Shown here: piece by piece, positions 1 through 11,807 of the stretch
Layout of the letters: each line of letters starts with the position of its first letter
Numbering within the stretch: position 1 is the first letter of the stretch
Source of the DNA: Magnaporthiopsis rhizophila
Taxonomy: Eukaryota > Ascomycota > Sordariomycetes > Magnaporthales > Magnaporthaceae
Assembly: GCA_003049465.1 (NCBI GenBank)
Contig: PYSS01000064.1
Span: forward strand, 1-64,000
Length of the DNA stretch: 64,000 nt
Direction of reading: 5' to 3'
The notes under the pieces: model-generated
The model's database searches: none
What the model was told of the DNA's origin: nothing
Seen by the model: the letters and a program-made list of their open reading frames with translations, nothing else
Program-made: the position numbers and the translations under genes

Positions 1-54
1 CCCCACCCCCATGCGGCTCAGTTGGCGCATGCATCCCACAGTTTAGGGAACTCA

Positions 55-223
55 CCTGCTCTAGGTCCAACGTCTGACCAAGACGAGAAGCGGATCTTGG
101 CCTGGAAGGTGTCGAGGCATAGCGTTTGAGACTCCGGAGGCAGTATGGCTGCCTCATGAGAGACCGAGCCGATATTGTCGCCATTTGATGCATAAACTTG
201 GCCGATGCGGCCGTTGCTCACCT
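55..223 (-). CDS. Possible exon of an unidentified gene running off the left edge
   Basis: A short open stretch on the minus strand is followed at 54-49 by a consensus donor (GTGAGT), and its upstream side is a plausible acceptor (GCAG before 221). There is no in-frame ATG: the first usable codon is GTG and a stop lies just upstream. If real, it is an internal exon, with the next exon beyond position 1. The peptide (about 56 residues, starting SNGRIGQVYASN) resembles no family I recognise. It could equally be chance open frame in a promoter. Confidence 0.2.
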
Positions 224-700
224 GCTCGTGGAATATTTTCTTATATATAAGGTACCCTCAATAATCTAAAATTTTGGGAGCTGTGAGGGTGTTGGAGGCG
301 AATCGGACGAGGGTGGATTCCATAGCGAATCTGTGGAGACCACGGATCACTGCTTATGTTCCCTGCCAACTGCTTCACCTTTGGCCGCCGGGGTCGTCGT
401 CGCGCTGTCCTGGGCGTCTTGCACACCGTCCTGAGGGAGTCAGCCGGCGTGAGTATGCTTCCTCCGCAATTATGATGATCTAGACGATGGGGTACCGCTG
501 TACCGAAGCACTGACGCAGCTTCGGGCCCGCAACTGTAGAATCCGGTCCGTGGCGGCCCCCAAACCACAACCCATTTATGCGTCGATCCAACGTCGCCCC
601 AAAACCAAAACCCCTTCGCCGAAGAACATTTCCTTCCGGTAACCCACAACTATCTACTTTTCTTTTTTTTTTCGGCACTATAGTACAGACGCTATTGAGA
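224..700. other. Intergenic, upstream of NAA40
   Basis: No supportable gene. Open frames here start with TTG or GTG and cross GC-rich sequence with no recognisable domain. A T-rich run at 658-671 lies about 30 bases before the NAA40 start and may be part of its promoter or leader. Confidence 0.5.
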
Positions 701-1676
701 ATGATGTCACGAAGGAGACGTCGCGACCCATGCGCAATCGAGGTGGCCAACTCCAAGGAAGACGACGAGTTCCTCGAGAATTATATAAAAAAATCGTAGG
801 TGTGCCGGGCAGGAAATTTCGTATTCATGGGGCGAACGCATCGTCGGACTCAGACTGATTGGGGGTTGCCATTTTCCGAGATTCAGCAACGGGGCATTGA
901 CGGGGTGGGCTCCCACCTGGAGGCATCCTTCGAGCGGCATAGAATACAACCTCAGCCTGACGCGGTCAGCGCTCATGTCAGCCGGCGATCTCACCGCGTG
1001 CCTGGACATGATCGACCTCACGAGCGGGGAGAACTACCGCAACTCGTCGGTCGGGTGGGACCGTGACGTGAAGCTCAAGGAAATGAAGTCGCCGGGTCTA
1101 CGCTACATACTCGTCAAGGACGATGCCGGCGCCATCGCCGCCTTTACTTCGCTCATGCCGACCTACGAGGAGGGACAGCCGGTGGTGTACTGCTACGAGA
1201 TCCACCTGCTCGACCAGGTCCGCGGGTACGTGTGCTGCTGGTTGTCGTTGAAGCCCCAGGTGGTGGTGTTGTGTTTGTTTGTTTGTTTGTTGATGGCCGA
1301 CTGACGGAAACCTGGCTGGCTTTATTTTAGTACTGGCCTCGGCAAGCTGCTGCTTGGCTATCTATTTAATGCTGCAGCCAACATGCCGCCGGTCGACAAG
1401 GTGATGCTCTCGTGCTTCGTGGTAAACACGGGGGCCAGAGCTTTCTACGACAAGATGGGGTTCGAAACGGATGACATCTCACCGCGGTCCAGAAAGCTGC
1501 GGGGCGGGCGGACTCGGGAGCCCGATTATTTGATCTTGAGCTGCGCCATTGGGCAACGTCTTCGCGACCAACAGGCGCAGCCTCCCCATGGCGGCGGCGG
1601 AGCCTCACACGATGGGCATGCGCGGGGACTTGTGGGCGAGGACAGGGTCTCCAGGTTGGACAAGGTTGGCAAATAG
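701..1676 (+). CDS. NAA40: N-alpha-acetyltransferase 40 (NatD), histone H2A/H4 N-terminal acetyltransferase
   Basis: GNAT-fold enzyme expected to transfer acetyl from acetyl-CoA to the N-terminal Ser of histones H4 and H2A. Three exons: 701-795, 887-1225, 1331-1676, giving 259 residues. The introns have donors GTAGGT and GTACGT and acceptors TTCAG and TTTTAG, and the phases agree (2 and 2). The N-terminus (SRRRRRDPCAIEVANSK) is the basic segment seen in NatD proteins, followed by SGENYRNSSVGWD and a YCYEIHL strand. The acetyl-CoA loop R-G-T-G-L-G is built across intron 2. Later LSCFVVNTGARAFYDKMGF is the usual C-terminal GNAT helix. ATG 701 is chosen; ATG 704 is equally possible. The last 40 residues are low-complexity and the true stop could differ if another intron exists. 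The family call is strong; catalytic activity is inferred. Confidence 0.85.
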
Positions 1677-3001
1677 GCAACGACGGTGGGCCGAGTCGCC
1701 AGGGAGACGGGATCCACGCGAGAACGAACTCGGCACGCTGCGACGGCACAGAGGTCTGTGCAGATGTCGCCAAGGGGCCCATTTTCTCCATACTAGCTGG
1801 CCGGGCCCAGGCGTAAAAGCGACGCCTCGGACCGGAATAGAAGCCACGCGTGCCAGACGTGCCAGACGGGCGGTCCATGCCATTTTTTCATGCCCAATCT
1901 CGTCACATGAAAGCATGGACGTTATGGATGCTGTCGTCTAAAGGAGAATTCAAGCGCGAGGAAGATAGTTTACACAAACATCTAATGGATACATCGTTAT
2001 TTTAGGCGGCTGTCCCGCTGAACGTCTTCACTCCCGTCCGTTGCTAACAATGTACCTACCTACCTATCCATGGTCGAGTTTTTTTTCTGGCTCAGCCCTA
2101 AAAAGAAATAACATGCCCCAAAGGGGCGCAGGATGCGTGCGCCTTGGCGAGCTCGGCTTCTGATTTGTCCTCTCGGAATTAGACCCTGTGCTGAGATCCA
2201 CTCATGTCTGTCTGGCCCGCTGCAGCAACCCGCAGCTGGAAGTTGCTTGAGTCCAGGCTGGCGGGCTGGAGCCTGAGGCGATGAAGGATGATTGCATTTG
2301 AAGAGCATATGCACAAGACACAATCTCGCAGCGGCTGTTTGAACAGCCAGACCAAGCTTTTCTGCCGTGCTTTGTGTGCGATGATGATCAGACGAGGAAA
2401 TGAGAACAAAAACAGAGCGAAAAAAAAATCAGGGACCTGCAGCACAACTCAATCCCGTCTCCATTCGGTTAACGTGTCTTTGCCCCATCAAGCAAAATGT
2501 GCTGTCTCTCGACGTTACCTTGAAGGAGGGGCGATCATCAGCTCAGCCAGCCAACGTTTATTGGTCACAGGTACGCCAACGTGAATCCAGCGCCCATCTG
2601 CGGTGAGACGGGGGGGAAAGGTCTGACGCCTCGCATTGAGCCCAAGCCCAAGCCATTCATGGCTGCCGGCCCCCCTTGCAAGGAACCTCTCAGCCCGCTA
2701 GGCACCCTAGCCCGCGTTGGGAAGCACTGCAGAGCCGGGCGGCCACGCCTGGTGGCCCCCAAGTTTAAATTAGGGTCGCGGTCGGCCATCGATTCTGGAG
2801 AGGGCCTTGATTGCAGCCTGCACTCCTTTGTTTCAGCGACCCCATAACATACAAAGCTGTTTCTTTTCTTACCACCCCATCCGTCGCTTGACTCGTATTC
2901 CCTCGAGTCTGGAGATATTCTTACATACTTTTCCCCCGTCGAATCTTATATATAATAATACTACTCCCCACGCCGCCGTCACCGCCGGACCTTTTATAAC
3001 C
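1677..3001. other. Intergenic, NAA40 3' end and PLAC8 promoter
   Basis: No gene is supported. The stretch contains short homopolymers and a (CTAC)n-like run near 2053-2069. A TATATAATAATA sequence at 2949-2960 lies about 45 bases before the PLAC8 start and could be its TATA-like element. Small open frames on both strands have no domain content. Confidence 0.5.
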
Positions 3002-3824
3002 ATGGACCAGTCCGCCTACCACCAGCAACAGCCGCAGTACCATCAGCAGCCGCAGCAGTTCGTTCCCCAGCAGCAGCAATACGTGGACCCCAACCAGCAT
3101 TACCACCAGCAACAGCAGCAGCAGCAGCAGTATCATCAGCAGCCACTGCAGCATCAGCACACGATGGATCCCAACCAGCAGCAGCAGCAGTACCAGGCCC
3201 AGGCGCAGATGATGGCCGTTCCCCCTCCGCCCCAGGACCAGGAGTGGAATACCCCCCTCTGCACATGCTCGCCGTGCGGCGGCTGCATGTTGGCTACGTG
3301 CCTGCCGTGTATCCGTAAGTCGCATACTACTGTCCCAAACAAGCTACATCTTCCAGTCCGTGAGCGGCAATGGCTAACGCAAAGGTGAATAACAAAAAAA
3401 ACAGTCGTGGGCAAGACGTCGGAGCGCCTGGTCGACCCTTCACTCTCAAAGTATGAGGTCTTCAACCCCGAGTGCCTGATCATGGGCGGAATCACCTACA
3501 TCGGCCTCGGCTTCGTCTACGCCATGATCAAGCGCATGGAGATCCGCGAGAGGTTCGGCATCAAGGGCAGCGGCTTTGGCGACTTTTGCGCCGCCTACTG
3601 GTGCGCGTGCTGCGTTGTTCTGCAAAACGTGAGTCCCTGTCATTTTGCAACATTACTTACCCACCGCCAGACTGGGGGATCGCCTTTGCTCACAACATCC
3701 TCCTCGGAAACAGGACAACGAAGTCAGGTCCCGTGTTGGCGAGCCCGGCCAGGGCCCCATCGCCCAGGGATACCAGCAGAACCCTGGCATGGCGATGCCC
3801 TCGCCGGCCGCCCCCAAGAACTGA
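3002..3824 (+). CDS. PLAC8-family Cys-rich protein with Gln-rich N-terminus
   Basis: Small membrane-associated Cys-rich protein of the PLAC8 family, which in other eukaryotes includes cell-size regulators and plant FCR/cadmium-resistance proteins; its role here is unknown. Exons 3002-3314, 3405-3628, 3714-3824 (215 residues). Introns have GTAAGT/ACAG and GTGAGT/ACAG ends with consistent phase. Residues 1-75 are Gln/His/Tyr-rich and disordered. The PLAC8 core starts with CTCSPCGGCMLATCLPCI, continues across intron 1 into LVGKTSERL, and ends with DFCAAYWCACCVVLQN before the conserved charged tail DNEVRSR. A hydrophobic stretch (IMGGITYIGLGFVYAMI) may span or dip into a membrane. The Gln tract is encoded by a CAG/CAA microsatellite and is probably length-variable. 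Confidence 0.85.
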
Positions 3825-5051
3825 TTGATTGGCCCAAGAGCTTTTCGCGGCGTCGTTTTTATCTACCTTTCTCTTAATTACTCTTTCTAAATCTTGTGAT
3901 ACCATTGAAATACCGGGGTTGGACGCGCCCGAATTAACGCCAAGCTTGGGTTTTTTTTTTCCTTGTTGTTTTGTGTCTCCTAAGATTGACACTGATTGTA
4001 TAGTTTGGGCGTCTTGTACGGTTTGCTAGTGGCTACAGCATAATGGCAATGGGAATCAGGACCTACATACAATCTACCGTGTTCTTCTCTCCACGTATTT
4101 CGTGAACAATTCCCGATCTCGGGGAGTGCCAAAGGTGTCGGCGATTTCGGCGGTATTCCCCCCCAGTCTGCTGTAATTCCCAGGTGCTGCTCCCACACCT
4201 GGACACCAAGTGGGGTGGACTAACTGCGGCTGAAAAGTTGAGCGGATCACTCGTGAAGCAGCCCACGGCGCCCGCTGCTTCGCCCCGTCTTGGCCCTCGT
4301 TTTTTACCTGGCGCGCTCTCTCTCTCTCTCTCGCACGCCCTCGCTGCCTCTCTACCATTCTTCAACTCAAGGCATCAAAGTTGCCTGGATTGTGTCTAGC
4401 GTCCGACGTTTCGGCCCAAGCGATGAACCATTCGAGAAAGGGGGCCAGCAGGGGTTCTTGCGGTTGTCGAACGGGGTTATATACAGCAAAATGCACGAGC
4501 TCCGTCTAGCCCAACGCGCTCCGTCGTGTTCGCGCATCTCGTGCCTCGAACGAGCGAGGCGTTTTTACTTCCCCCAAAGGGCGTGGCGTGCTCCGGGTGG
4601 CCAATGACAAAGTGAGATGGGCTGCTGGCAGTCACCTTACCGGAATCGTGGCAGCCCGTGGTCGGGCTAGCCCTGCGTCTCCTGGGATTCGCCGCCGTTA
4701 GCTTCATGCACCCGCCCATTAGTTCAGTTTGGCTGAAATGAGAGATTCCTTCCCACAAGCGCCACGCCCGTTCTCGGGCTGCTTGCCCTTGTCGGACCGG
4801 GTGCGTTACCCAGGGTTTTTCGAGCTGAGACGAGGACATTGAATGCCCGCACACACACCAGACGTCTTCCTCGGCTTGGCTTTGAGTGGAATCTTGTGTG
4901 GTGTCGGGCTCTATCCTCCCAGAGGTCAGGAAATCTCATCGCTGGACGCGGCTGTGTTTTCGAGCAAGGCTGCCCGCTTGCCCGTCGCCCACCTCTCACC
5001 GCCGTCGCCGCCGCCCATCGAACTCCGTGCCCGTAACGGTAGACTAAACAA
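3825..5051. other. Intergenic region
   Basis: About 1.2 kb without a supportable gene. It has an A/T-rich PLAC8 3' region, a (CT)n run at 4317-4332 and GC-rich sequence before the next start. Several overlapping frames on both strands are open but lack ATG starts or recognisable motifs. Confidence 0.45.
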
Positions 5052-6540
5052 ATGGCCCGGAGCTGTGCCGCCAGCCTCCTCGCGGCGGGCGGAACGCTGC
5101 TGCTCCTCAGCGCGGCGCCGTCGCCCGCGTCTGCCTTCTCGCCCAGGATGCAGTACCAAGGCCGGGAGTGGACGCCGGCGAAGCCAACAAACCTGGCCTC
5201 GGTGACACTTCCGGGGGCTGGTGACGTGTCGCCGGCGCCGACCGAGGCACCGGCACATCCAGACTTTGGCGGCTTGGAGCTTTTCAAAAGGGATTTTACA
5301 AAGGGCACCGACACGTGTGGTTTCGCTGCCCAGTATAAGTGTGCGTCCATCGCCTCCACCTCCCTGTCGGCAACAACGGATAGCTCTCGACAATGACCTA
5401 GCTGACCAGGGAAACGCCGATGGCAAAACAGCGGAGCCATGGACGTGTTTTCGCGTCGGCGCTTCATGCGTTACCTTCTCGACCGCCATGGGTTGCTGCG
5501 TCGGAAAAGAACCTGACTGCTACACCTCGATATTGCTGGCGTGCCGCGACTATGTCGGCGGTGCGGCGAGTGCTACCTGCGGCGCTGGAACATTGTGCTG
5601 GTAATTTGGCTGCTCTCATCTAACATGTTGTTTGACCGTCGACGGCCGGGCCCCCCGCATTCCACTGACACGCAGCTCGTCCACTCCCTCTAGTCCAAGC
5701 AGCTCGCCATCATGTTTCACATGGCAATACTCGACCACGAACTCGCAAGGCCTGCCGGGAAACACATACTCCATCTTCAACTGCTACCCCACGGGCGGGA
5801 CCGGCACGCTCCTCTCCACCCCGCCGGCTCAGCGGCTCAGCGGCACGGCGACGGGCAAAACCGCGGACACCGCGCTCAACCCGCCCGACACCACGACGGG
5901 GACCACCCCCAACAGCCCGGGCACACCGACGTCGACTCCCACTACGCCCCCGCCCTCGAACCCTAACTCCAACTCCAACTCGGCGAGCAACAACATCGGC
6001 GCCATCGTCGGCGGTGCAGTGGGTGGCGTCGCCATCCTCGCCGCCGTGGCCGTGGCCGTGTTCTGGCTGGTGATGCGCAACAAGCGCGAAAAGGCCGCCA
6101 CCGCCGCAGCCGCCGCAGCAGCAGCAAACGGCGGTGGCGGCGGCGTTGGAGCAGGGAACCAGGCCTACTCGCCGCCGGCAGGCGTGTCTCCGGGCCAGAC
6201 GACCGTGTCGCCCGTCACGGCGGCCGCGTCGCCTCAGATGGGTCAGAATGGCTATTTCGCCGTCCCGCTGCACCAGCAACAGCAGCATCCCGGTCCAGGA
6301 CCGGACGGGCGATACCCTAGCTACTACGAGCCGCCGAAGCAGCAGCCCAGTCCCGTCTACAGCGATCCCCGGTATAGCATGGTGCAGCCACAGCACACCG
6401 GCAACTCGATGGGCGGCGGCGGCGGGCAGTGGCATACGCCGCCGCCGGCTGGTGGTCCGCAGCAGCAGACATCACCGCCGATGGAGCTGGCGAGCACGAA
6501 CCCTGTCGGGTCGGCGGAGAATCGTGCTGAGCTCCTGTGA
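5052..6540 (+). CDS. Secreted-then-anchored Cys-rich, Ser/Thr/Pro-rich single-pass membrane protein
   Basis: Probable cell-surface protein, 450 residues after joining 5052-5340, 5402-5600 and 5676-6540. The first intron uses GTGCGT/CTAG (61 bases; least certain junction), the second GTAATT/GCAG with a CTGAC branch site. In order: signal peptide (residues 1-28, LLLLSAAPSPASAF), a Cys-rich ectodomain whose cysteines cluster around WTCFRVGASC and GCCVGKEPDC, a Ser/Thr/Pro linker, one transmembrane helix (GAIVGGAVGGVAILAAVAVA) followed by basic MRNKREK, and a long Gln/Pro/Tyr-rich cytoplasmic tail. This is the architecture of fungal WSC/Mid2-like wall sensors, but no WSC domain is recognised, so only topology is claimed. 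It converges with the BNA4 gene. Confidence 0.7.
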
Positions 6541-7041
6541 TGTGGTCCGCCGCGCTTTGTAGGATCGAGACTTTGTCATGACAAACTACCTATCTAATCT
6601 TTGTAGTCTGGTGTTTGATAATATGCTGTTTTGGAAAGACTGGAGGGTTCTGCAACATAGCGTTTCGGTTGGCATTACATCTTCTTTTTGCAGTCTGGGC
6701 AACCATGGAACTGAATAGAGATTTATGGGGTTTATGTCGCATACCTTGGTTCTAGGGGCTCTTTCATCACTAATTTTTGGTTTCATGGAGCGCGCAGGGC
6801 TTCGGAAGAATCCAGCTTTCCCTATTTTAGAAGAAACAGATGCTCGTTCCACTGTTACGGTCTTCCCGTGTGTGACACCATCTTCATCCGGCCAGCTTGC
6901 AGAGACGCGCGTCATCAGGGTAGACCGGTTATATGCAAAGATGTATATAAGGAGGGTGATAAAACTTTTACACACAGAAACCCAGGCCGGGCCAGTATAT
7001 GTACAGAACACGGGACGGCAATGCCGAATCGAGAACACAAC
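6541..7041. other. Intergenic between convergent genes
   Basis: Shared 3' region of the membrane-protein gene (plus) and BNA4 (minus). It is A/T-rich and probably holds both polyadenylation signals; no gene seen. Confidence 0.5.
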
Positions 7042-7454
7042 TTACCCTCTCCCCATGATGAGCGAGATCCAAGAAAGCAGCGTGGCCACAGAGCGCCGCA
7101 GCGACTTCCGGCGGCTCACCACGGCCCACACCACGGCGGCGAGGACCGGCGAGCCGAGCAGGGCGCGCACGAGGAGCTCGCCCTGGCGGTCGGTGCGGCG
7201 GACGACGTCCGAGTAGGGCTCGTTGCCGAAGGCGACGCGGGCGTAGCGCGTCTGCCAGCCGAGCGAGGGCATGTGGGCCGACAGCAGCTCCTCGAGGCGC
7301 TTGCGCAGGCGGTAGGTGGGCGACAGGACCGAGGCGCGCATCTCGACGTAGTTTTGCAGCGCCAGGTCGTTGATGGCGTGCGCGTCGGGCTTGCGCACCG
7401 CCGTGTACTCGGCCAGGGCCCGGGCGCGGTGGTGGCGGTCGCCGTCGTAGCCGC

Positions 7455-7497
<43 letters not shown>

Positions 7498-8788
7498 ATT
7501 ATTATCATTACGCGCCATCTCGGCATGCTTGTCCAGGATGGAAAAGAGGATGCGCACGTCCTCGAGCCCCGCGTTCATGCCCTGCCCGTAAAAGGGCACC
7601 ATGGCGTGGGCGGCGTCGCCGACGATCACGGCCGACGACGAGTGGTGGTACGGCGAGCACTTGATGCTGATGAGCGGCAGGTGCGGGTTCGTCCTGAAGG
7701 AGGCCATCAGGTCCTCGGACGAGATCAGGTCCGTGACGCCCGGGAAGTGCCGGTCGAAGAAGGCCGGCAGCTGCGAGGGCGACGCGTCCAGCGCGGCGAA
7801 CTCGGCCGTCGGCATGAAGAGCGTGCAGGTGAAGGCCCCGTCCTCGCTGGGGATGGCGATGAACATGAAGTCCCTGCCGGGCCAGATGTGCAGGTGGTTG
7901 GGCGAGATGGCGAATCTGGACTCTGGTTTCCCACCGGGGCCCACCTCCCTCGGTTGGATCTGGAACTCGCACCAGAGCGTGTCGATGTACTCCTGCGTGT
8001 AGTCCATGCGGACAAACTTCATCAAGTGGTACCTCGCCGCCGAGTGGGCGCCGTCGGCGCCGATCATGAGATCAAAGTCGATCTCGATCTCCCTGGCGCG
8101 CCCCGTCGTCTCCTTGCCGCTGCCTTGGACCTCGAACCAGGCCTTGCGCTGACGAAAGTCGGCCCCGGTCAGCTTGTGGTTGAAGAGGATCTTGACATTG
8201 TCCATTCCCTCGAGCGTGTCTAGCAGACGCTTGTTCAGACCGGCACGGTCGATGGCCAGGATGGCCTGCACCAAGCCGTGTTTATCCAGGTGGTATATAG
8301 GCGGGTGTTAGCAGATGTGACAAGTCGAGTAAGAAGGGGTGAGTAGGTTGTACTTTGCGACACGTGATAATGGCCACTCTCTCCTCTTCACTTACCCTGC
8401 CGTGGATATCGTAATCCTGAGTCGTTTCAGTCAACTCACCCGAGGGTCGCTTGCCGTGAATCATCCTGCCGCGCATGGGAATGGTGGCGGCAACGATGTC
8501 CTCAAGGAGCCGAGGCTGGCCAGCATGGCGCAAAGCGTTGGTGCCCCTCTCGGACAGGGCGAGGTTGATGGACCGGGTGAAGTTGAGGGGAGTTGTGGAT
8601 GGATCTCGGAGGTCTTTGGAGTTGCTGGTCAGTCGAATGCCCGCCCACATTTCTGGACTGATTGGCGAGCGCTCACCATTTCGCAGCTCGTAAATCTCAA
8701 CCTCATGGCCCCTTTGCGCGGCATACAGCGCAGCTAGTGACCCGACTGGGCCGGCGCCGACAACGACAACCTTTTGTTTGGACCCCAT
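7042..8788 (-). CDS. BNA4: Kynurenine 3-monooxygenase
   Basis: FAD enzyme hydroxylating L-kynurenine to 3-hydroxykynurenine with NADPH and O2 in de novo NAD synthesis, normally at the mitochondrial outer membrane. Exons (minus) 8788-8677, 8613-8396, 8265-7042 give 517 residues; the introns (63 and 130 bases) restore YELRND-LRDPSTTPLNF and DIHGR-AILAIDRAG. The N-terminal dinucleotide fold is VVVGAGPVGS. Family signatures follow: SINLALSERG, AIDRAGLNKRLLD, FNHKLTGADF, LMIGADGAHSAAR, and VGDAAHAMVPFYGQGMNAG. The C-terminus has a hydrophobic anchor followed by KSLRRS and a second hydrophobic segment. Oddity: a tract of 16 consecutive Asn codons (7456-7503) inserted after the MNAGLEDVRILFSILDKH region, absent from the usual protein. 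The 3-enzyme identity is clear; the effect of the tract is not. Confidence 0.95.
7456..7509 (+). repeat. (GTT)14 microsatellite coding for poly-Asn in BNA4
   Basis: Fourteen perfect GTT units (AAC on the coding strand), then two ATT, one ATC and one ATT. It encodes Asn-Asp-(Asn)16 and keeps frame whatever its triplet number. Confidence 0.95.
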
Positions 8789-9582
8789 GCCGCGCAGATC
8801 TCGGGAGATGTTTTTTTTTTTGTCAGACGCAGTGGCTCGTAGTTCCTAGCCGAGCACTACAATGGATGCGCCAATATGGCAACGCTGAAAGAAAGTTGGC
8901 TAGGTTTAGCTTTCACATCATGTTCAGTAAGGTTCTCAACAGCCTGGGAAAGAGCCCGGGTATCTATCTAGATATGTAATCAAGTTACTCATGAAGGGTT
9001 TTTCCGCCCCTCACAAGAGCCCGGGAAAATGTCTCAAGGTCCTCAGCCGAGAGGCGATAGCTCGGATGACTGCCACTAGTACTCTTATGTACCCATATAG
9101 TGCCAGATGCGGTCTGGTCTGGTGGGCCCGTTGCTAACCCTTGAACCCAAGCCGTGTGCAGGCGTGCATTTGTCACTTCGGTGTAACGTCCCCTAGAGCC
9201 CTTGCTGAGATCGAGGCGTCCATCAGGTATTGTATACAAGGATGTGCAACCAAATTAATGAGCTCTGTTCGAGTATGTAGGTACGTACCAGCCCAGCATC
9301 ATGGAAGCTCCCAAGCTTGACGGCCCCGGCAGGAGCGAAGGCTGCAGACCCCGCAATTGGCCGCAGCAGGGATTATGGAGGGGTGGTGCCACCATTTTTT
9401 TTCTTTGGGAATTTATTTTGACAACAGGGCGTGTCGGCAGCGCATTGATTCGCTTCGAGCTTCCAGTCTTGCTTGCATCTTATTTTATCTTCAGCCTCGA
9501 GCGTCGCCCAAAGCATTAAACCTTCTGCATTTTCCTTTCTAGTTGCTCATCGGACGCCACTCGATCACATCCGCCCGCCACC
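8789..9582. other. Divergent promoter region, BNA4 / MAP1
   Basis: About 0.8 kb between two divergent starts. T-rich runs occur at 8812-8822 and 9391-9400; no other element is recognised. Confidence 0.5.
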
Positions 9583-11063
9583 ATGACCTCAGAACCGCCC
9601 TCCAAACGCAAGTGCCTCAGCGCCGACTGCGAAAACGATGCCGGCTCCCTGCAATGCCCGACCTGCCTGAAGCTCGGAATCAAGGATAGCTTTTTCTGCT
9701 CGCAGGACTGCTTCAAGAAGAACTGGGTATGAGGAGATATGCCATGCTCCTGGGGTCTTGGTCGGAGCCCTGCTAACGGCGGACGACCCTCGACAGAGCA
9801 CGCACAAGGCGTTGCACAAGCAAGAAAACAGTATTTTGAGCCACCTCTTCCCTCCAAAGGTCGTGTCTAAGCCTGATCCAGAAACCGGCCACCACAATCC
9901 GTTCCCGACCTTCAACTACACCGGCCCGCTGCGCCCCGTATACCCCCTGTCCGAGCGCCGCAAGGTCCCCGCCTCGATCCCCCACCCCGACTATGCCGCC
10001 GACGGCATCCCCAAGGCCGGCCGCTCCCTCGTCCGGTCCAACAAGATCGAGCTCCTGGACGCCAAGGCCCAGGATGGCATGCGCAAGGTCTGCAGGCTGG
10101 CCCGCGAGGTCCTCGACGTTGCCGCTGCCGCCATCCGCCCGGGCATCACCACCGACGACCTCGACAAGATCGTCCACGAGGCCTGTATTGAGCGAAATGT
10201 GCGCAGAGCTCCGGGGCCCTCTGCGGCGTCGCCGCCATGCCGTGCGCGTTTACCTTTTACCTATCTAACATTGCGCACCGACGCCCACCTCTGCCTCTAG
10301 TCGTACCCCTCGCCGTTGAACTACAACTTCTTCCCCAAGTCGGTCTGCACGTCGCTGAACGAGGTCATCTGCCACGGCATCCCGGACCAGCGCCCGCTCG
10401 TCGACGGCGACATCATAAACCTGGACGTGACGCTCTACCACGAGGGCTTCCACGGCGACCTGAACGAGACGTACTACGTGGGCGACAAGGCGCTGGCCGA
10501 CCCGGACTCGGTCCGCGTCGTCGAGGCCGCGCGCGAGTGCCTGGACGAGGCCATCAAGCTGGTCAAGCCCGGCACCCTGTTCCGCGAGTTTGGCAACGCC
10601 ATCGAGAAGCACGCAAAAACCAAGGGCTGCAGCGTCATCCGCACCTACGTCGGCCACGGCATCAACACCATCTTCCACTGCCCGCCCAACATCCCCCACT
10701 ATGCCAAGAATAAGGCCGTGGGCGAGTGCAAGCCCGGCATGACGTTTACCATTGAGCCCATGGTCGCCCTGGGAAAATACCGTGATGTCACCTGGCCGGA
10801 CAACTGGACGAGCACCACCATTGATGGCAAGAGGACCGCCCAGTTCGGTAAGCCGGAGTCTTGGTGTATAGGTCTGTTGTGAGACTGTATTTCATGCTAA
10901 CTTGTTCCCTTGCTCAAAACCAGAGCACACCCTTCTTGTTACTGAGACGGGAGTCGAGATTCTGACCGCCAGGAAAGCGGACTCCCCCGGTGGCCCAGTG
11001 CCGATGCCGACCCCGGCTGCTGAACCGGAGGCGAAGGGTGCTGACGAAGCCAAAGCAGCATAG
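9583..11063 (+). CDS. MAP1: Methionine aminopeptidase 1 (zinc-finger type I, cytosolic)
   Basis: Removes initiator Met from nascent proteins at the ribosome. Exons 9583-9726, 9797-10198, 10301-10847, 10924-11063 (410 residues); all junctions are GT-AG with consistent phase. Residues 10-52 form the MYND-like zinc finger typical of eukaryotic MetAP1 (CLSADC, LQCPTC, FFCSQDCF, then H-K-A-L-H). The catalytic domain carries the metal ligands Asp224 (INLDVT), Asp235 (HGDLNETY), His301 (VGHGI), Glu334 (FTIEPM) and Glu365 (QFEHTLLV); the Glu365 codon is split by intron 3. The substrate-binding motif CTSLNEVICHGIPD is present. The C-terminal tail is Pro/Ala-rich. Complete and apparently functional. 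Confidence 0.97.
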
Positions 11064-11807
11064 AAGTAGAATGAAGAATGTGCTAATTCGATGAGTAAAA
11101 CACATACCAGGAATGTTTTTTGGTGCCCTTACGAGCGGAGGCTTTGTTTCCTCAACTTGTATTCGTATCAAGCCAAAAGCTCAGGCGATTTGGTGATGAT
11201 GCTTTACTGCCTAGGTAACTACACCATAGCGAGGAGCCGGAATCTTCATGCTTTAATTGCGACTTTGCATTGGGGAGACTGCGAGGCTATGTTGGACGTT
11301 TCTCCCAGTAATCGCTGGGTGTTTCCATAAGTCGAGCGCAGATAGTACAACATGCCCGCATATTTGAAAAGGCGGACGGAAAAGAATGATAGTGGAGTAT
11401 GAATCGCTTCTGGTGCCGGCCTGACCGCCGGGCTCGGGCCCGGGTAACCCAGCGTATTCTTTGGGTGCACCTGTTAACCACCCAAGGCCGGTAACACAGT
11501 TCGCCAGGTACGGCCCGGGTGTACCCAAACCCCGGATGGTTTGGGCTTCTGTGTTTAAGTGCTTTTCGATTTGCAAATAGGGCTTCAAAGGTATCGTAAT
11601 ACATAATCAATTTTTACCACTCATAAGGTGCATACTTTTTACCCTGTTTCGCGTTGTGGTACGAATACCCATAACGTCGGCCGTCCTGGCGGCTGCAGGA
11701 TATTTTCCTAACCATTGGCTTTGTAAAATCCGAACTTACCCGAACAAAAATAGAGAAGCGTCTGGAACAGGGAGGTGGTGTCTTGGATCGGCAGCCCAGA
11801 TAGCTTT
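11064..11807. other. Intergenic between convergent genes
   Basis: 3' regions of MAP1 (plus) and the amine oxidase (minus). It is moderately A/T-rich. Short frames have no domain content. Confidence 0.5.

Noticed and set aside
241..756. 171-codon minus-strand frame near the left edge
   Set aside because: Starts with TTG, overlaps NAA40 exon 1 antisense and has no domain-like features.
6868..8223. 451-codon plus-strand frame over BNA4
   Set aside because: Shadow of the enzyme on the other strand; the translated repeat becomes poly-Val and there is no recognisable domain.
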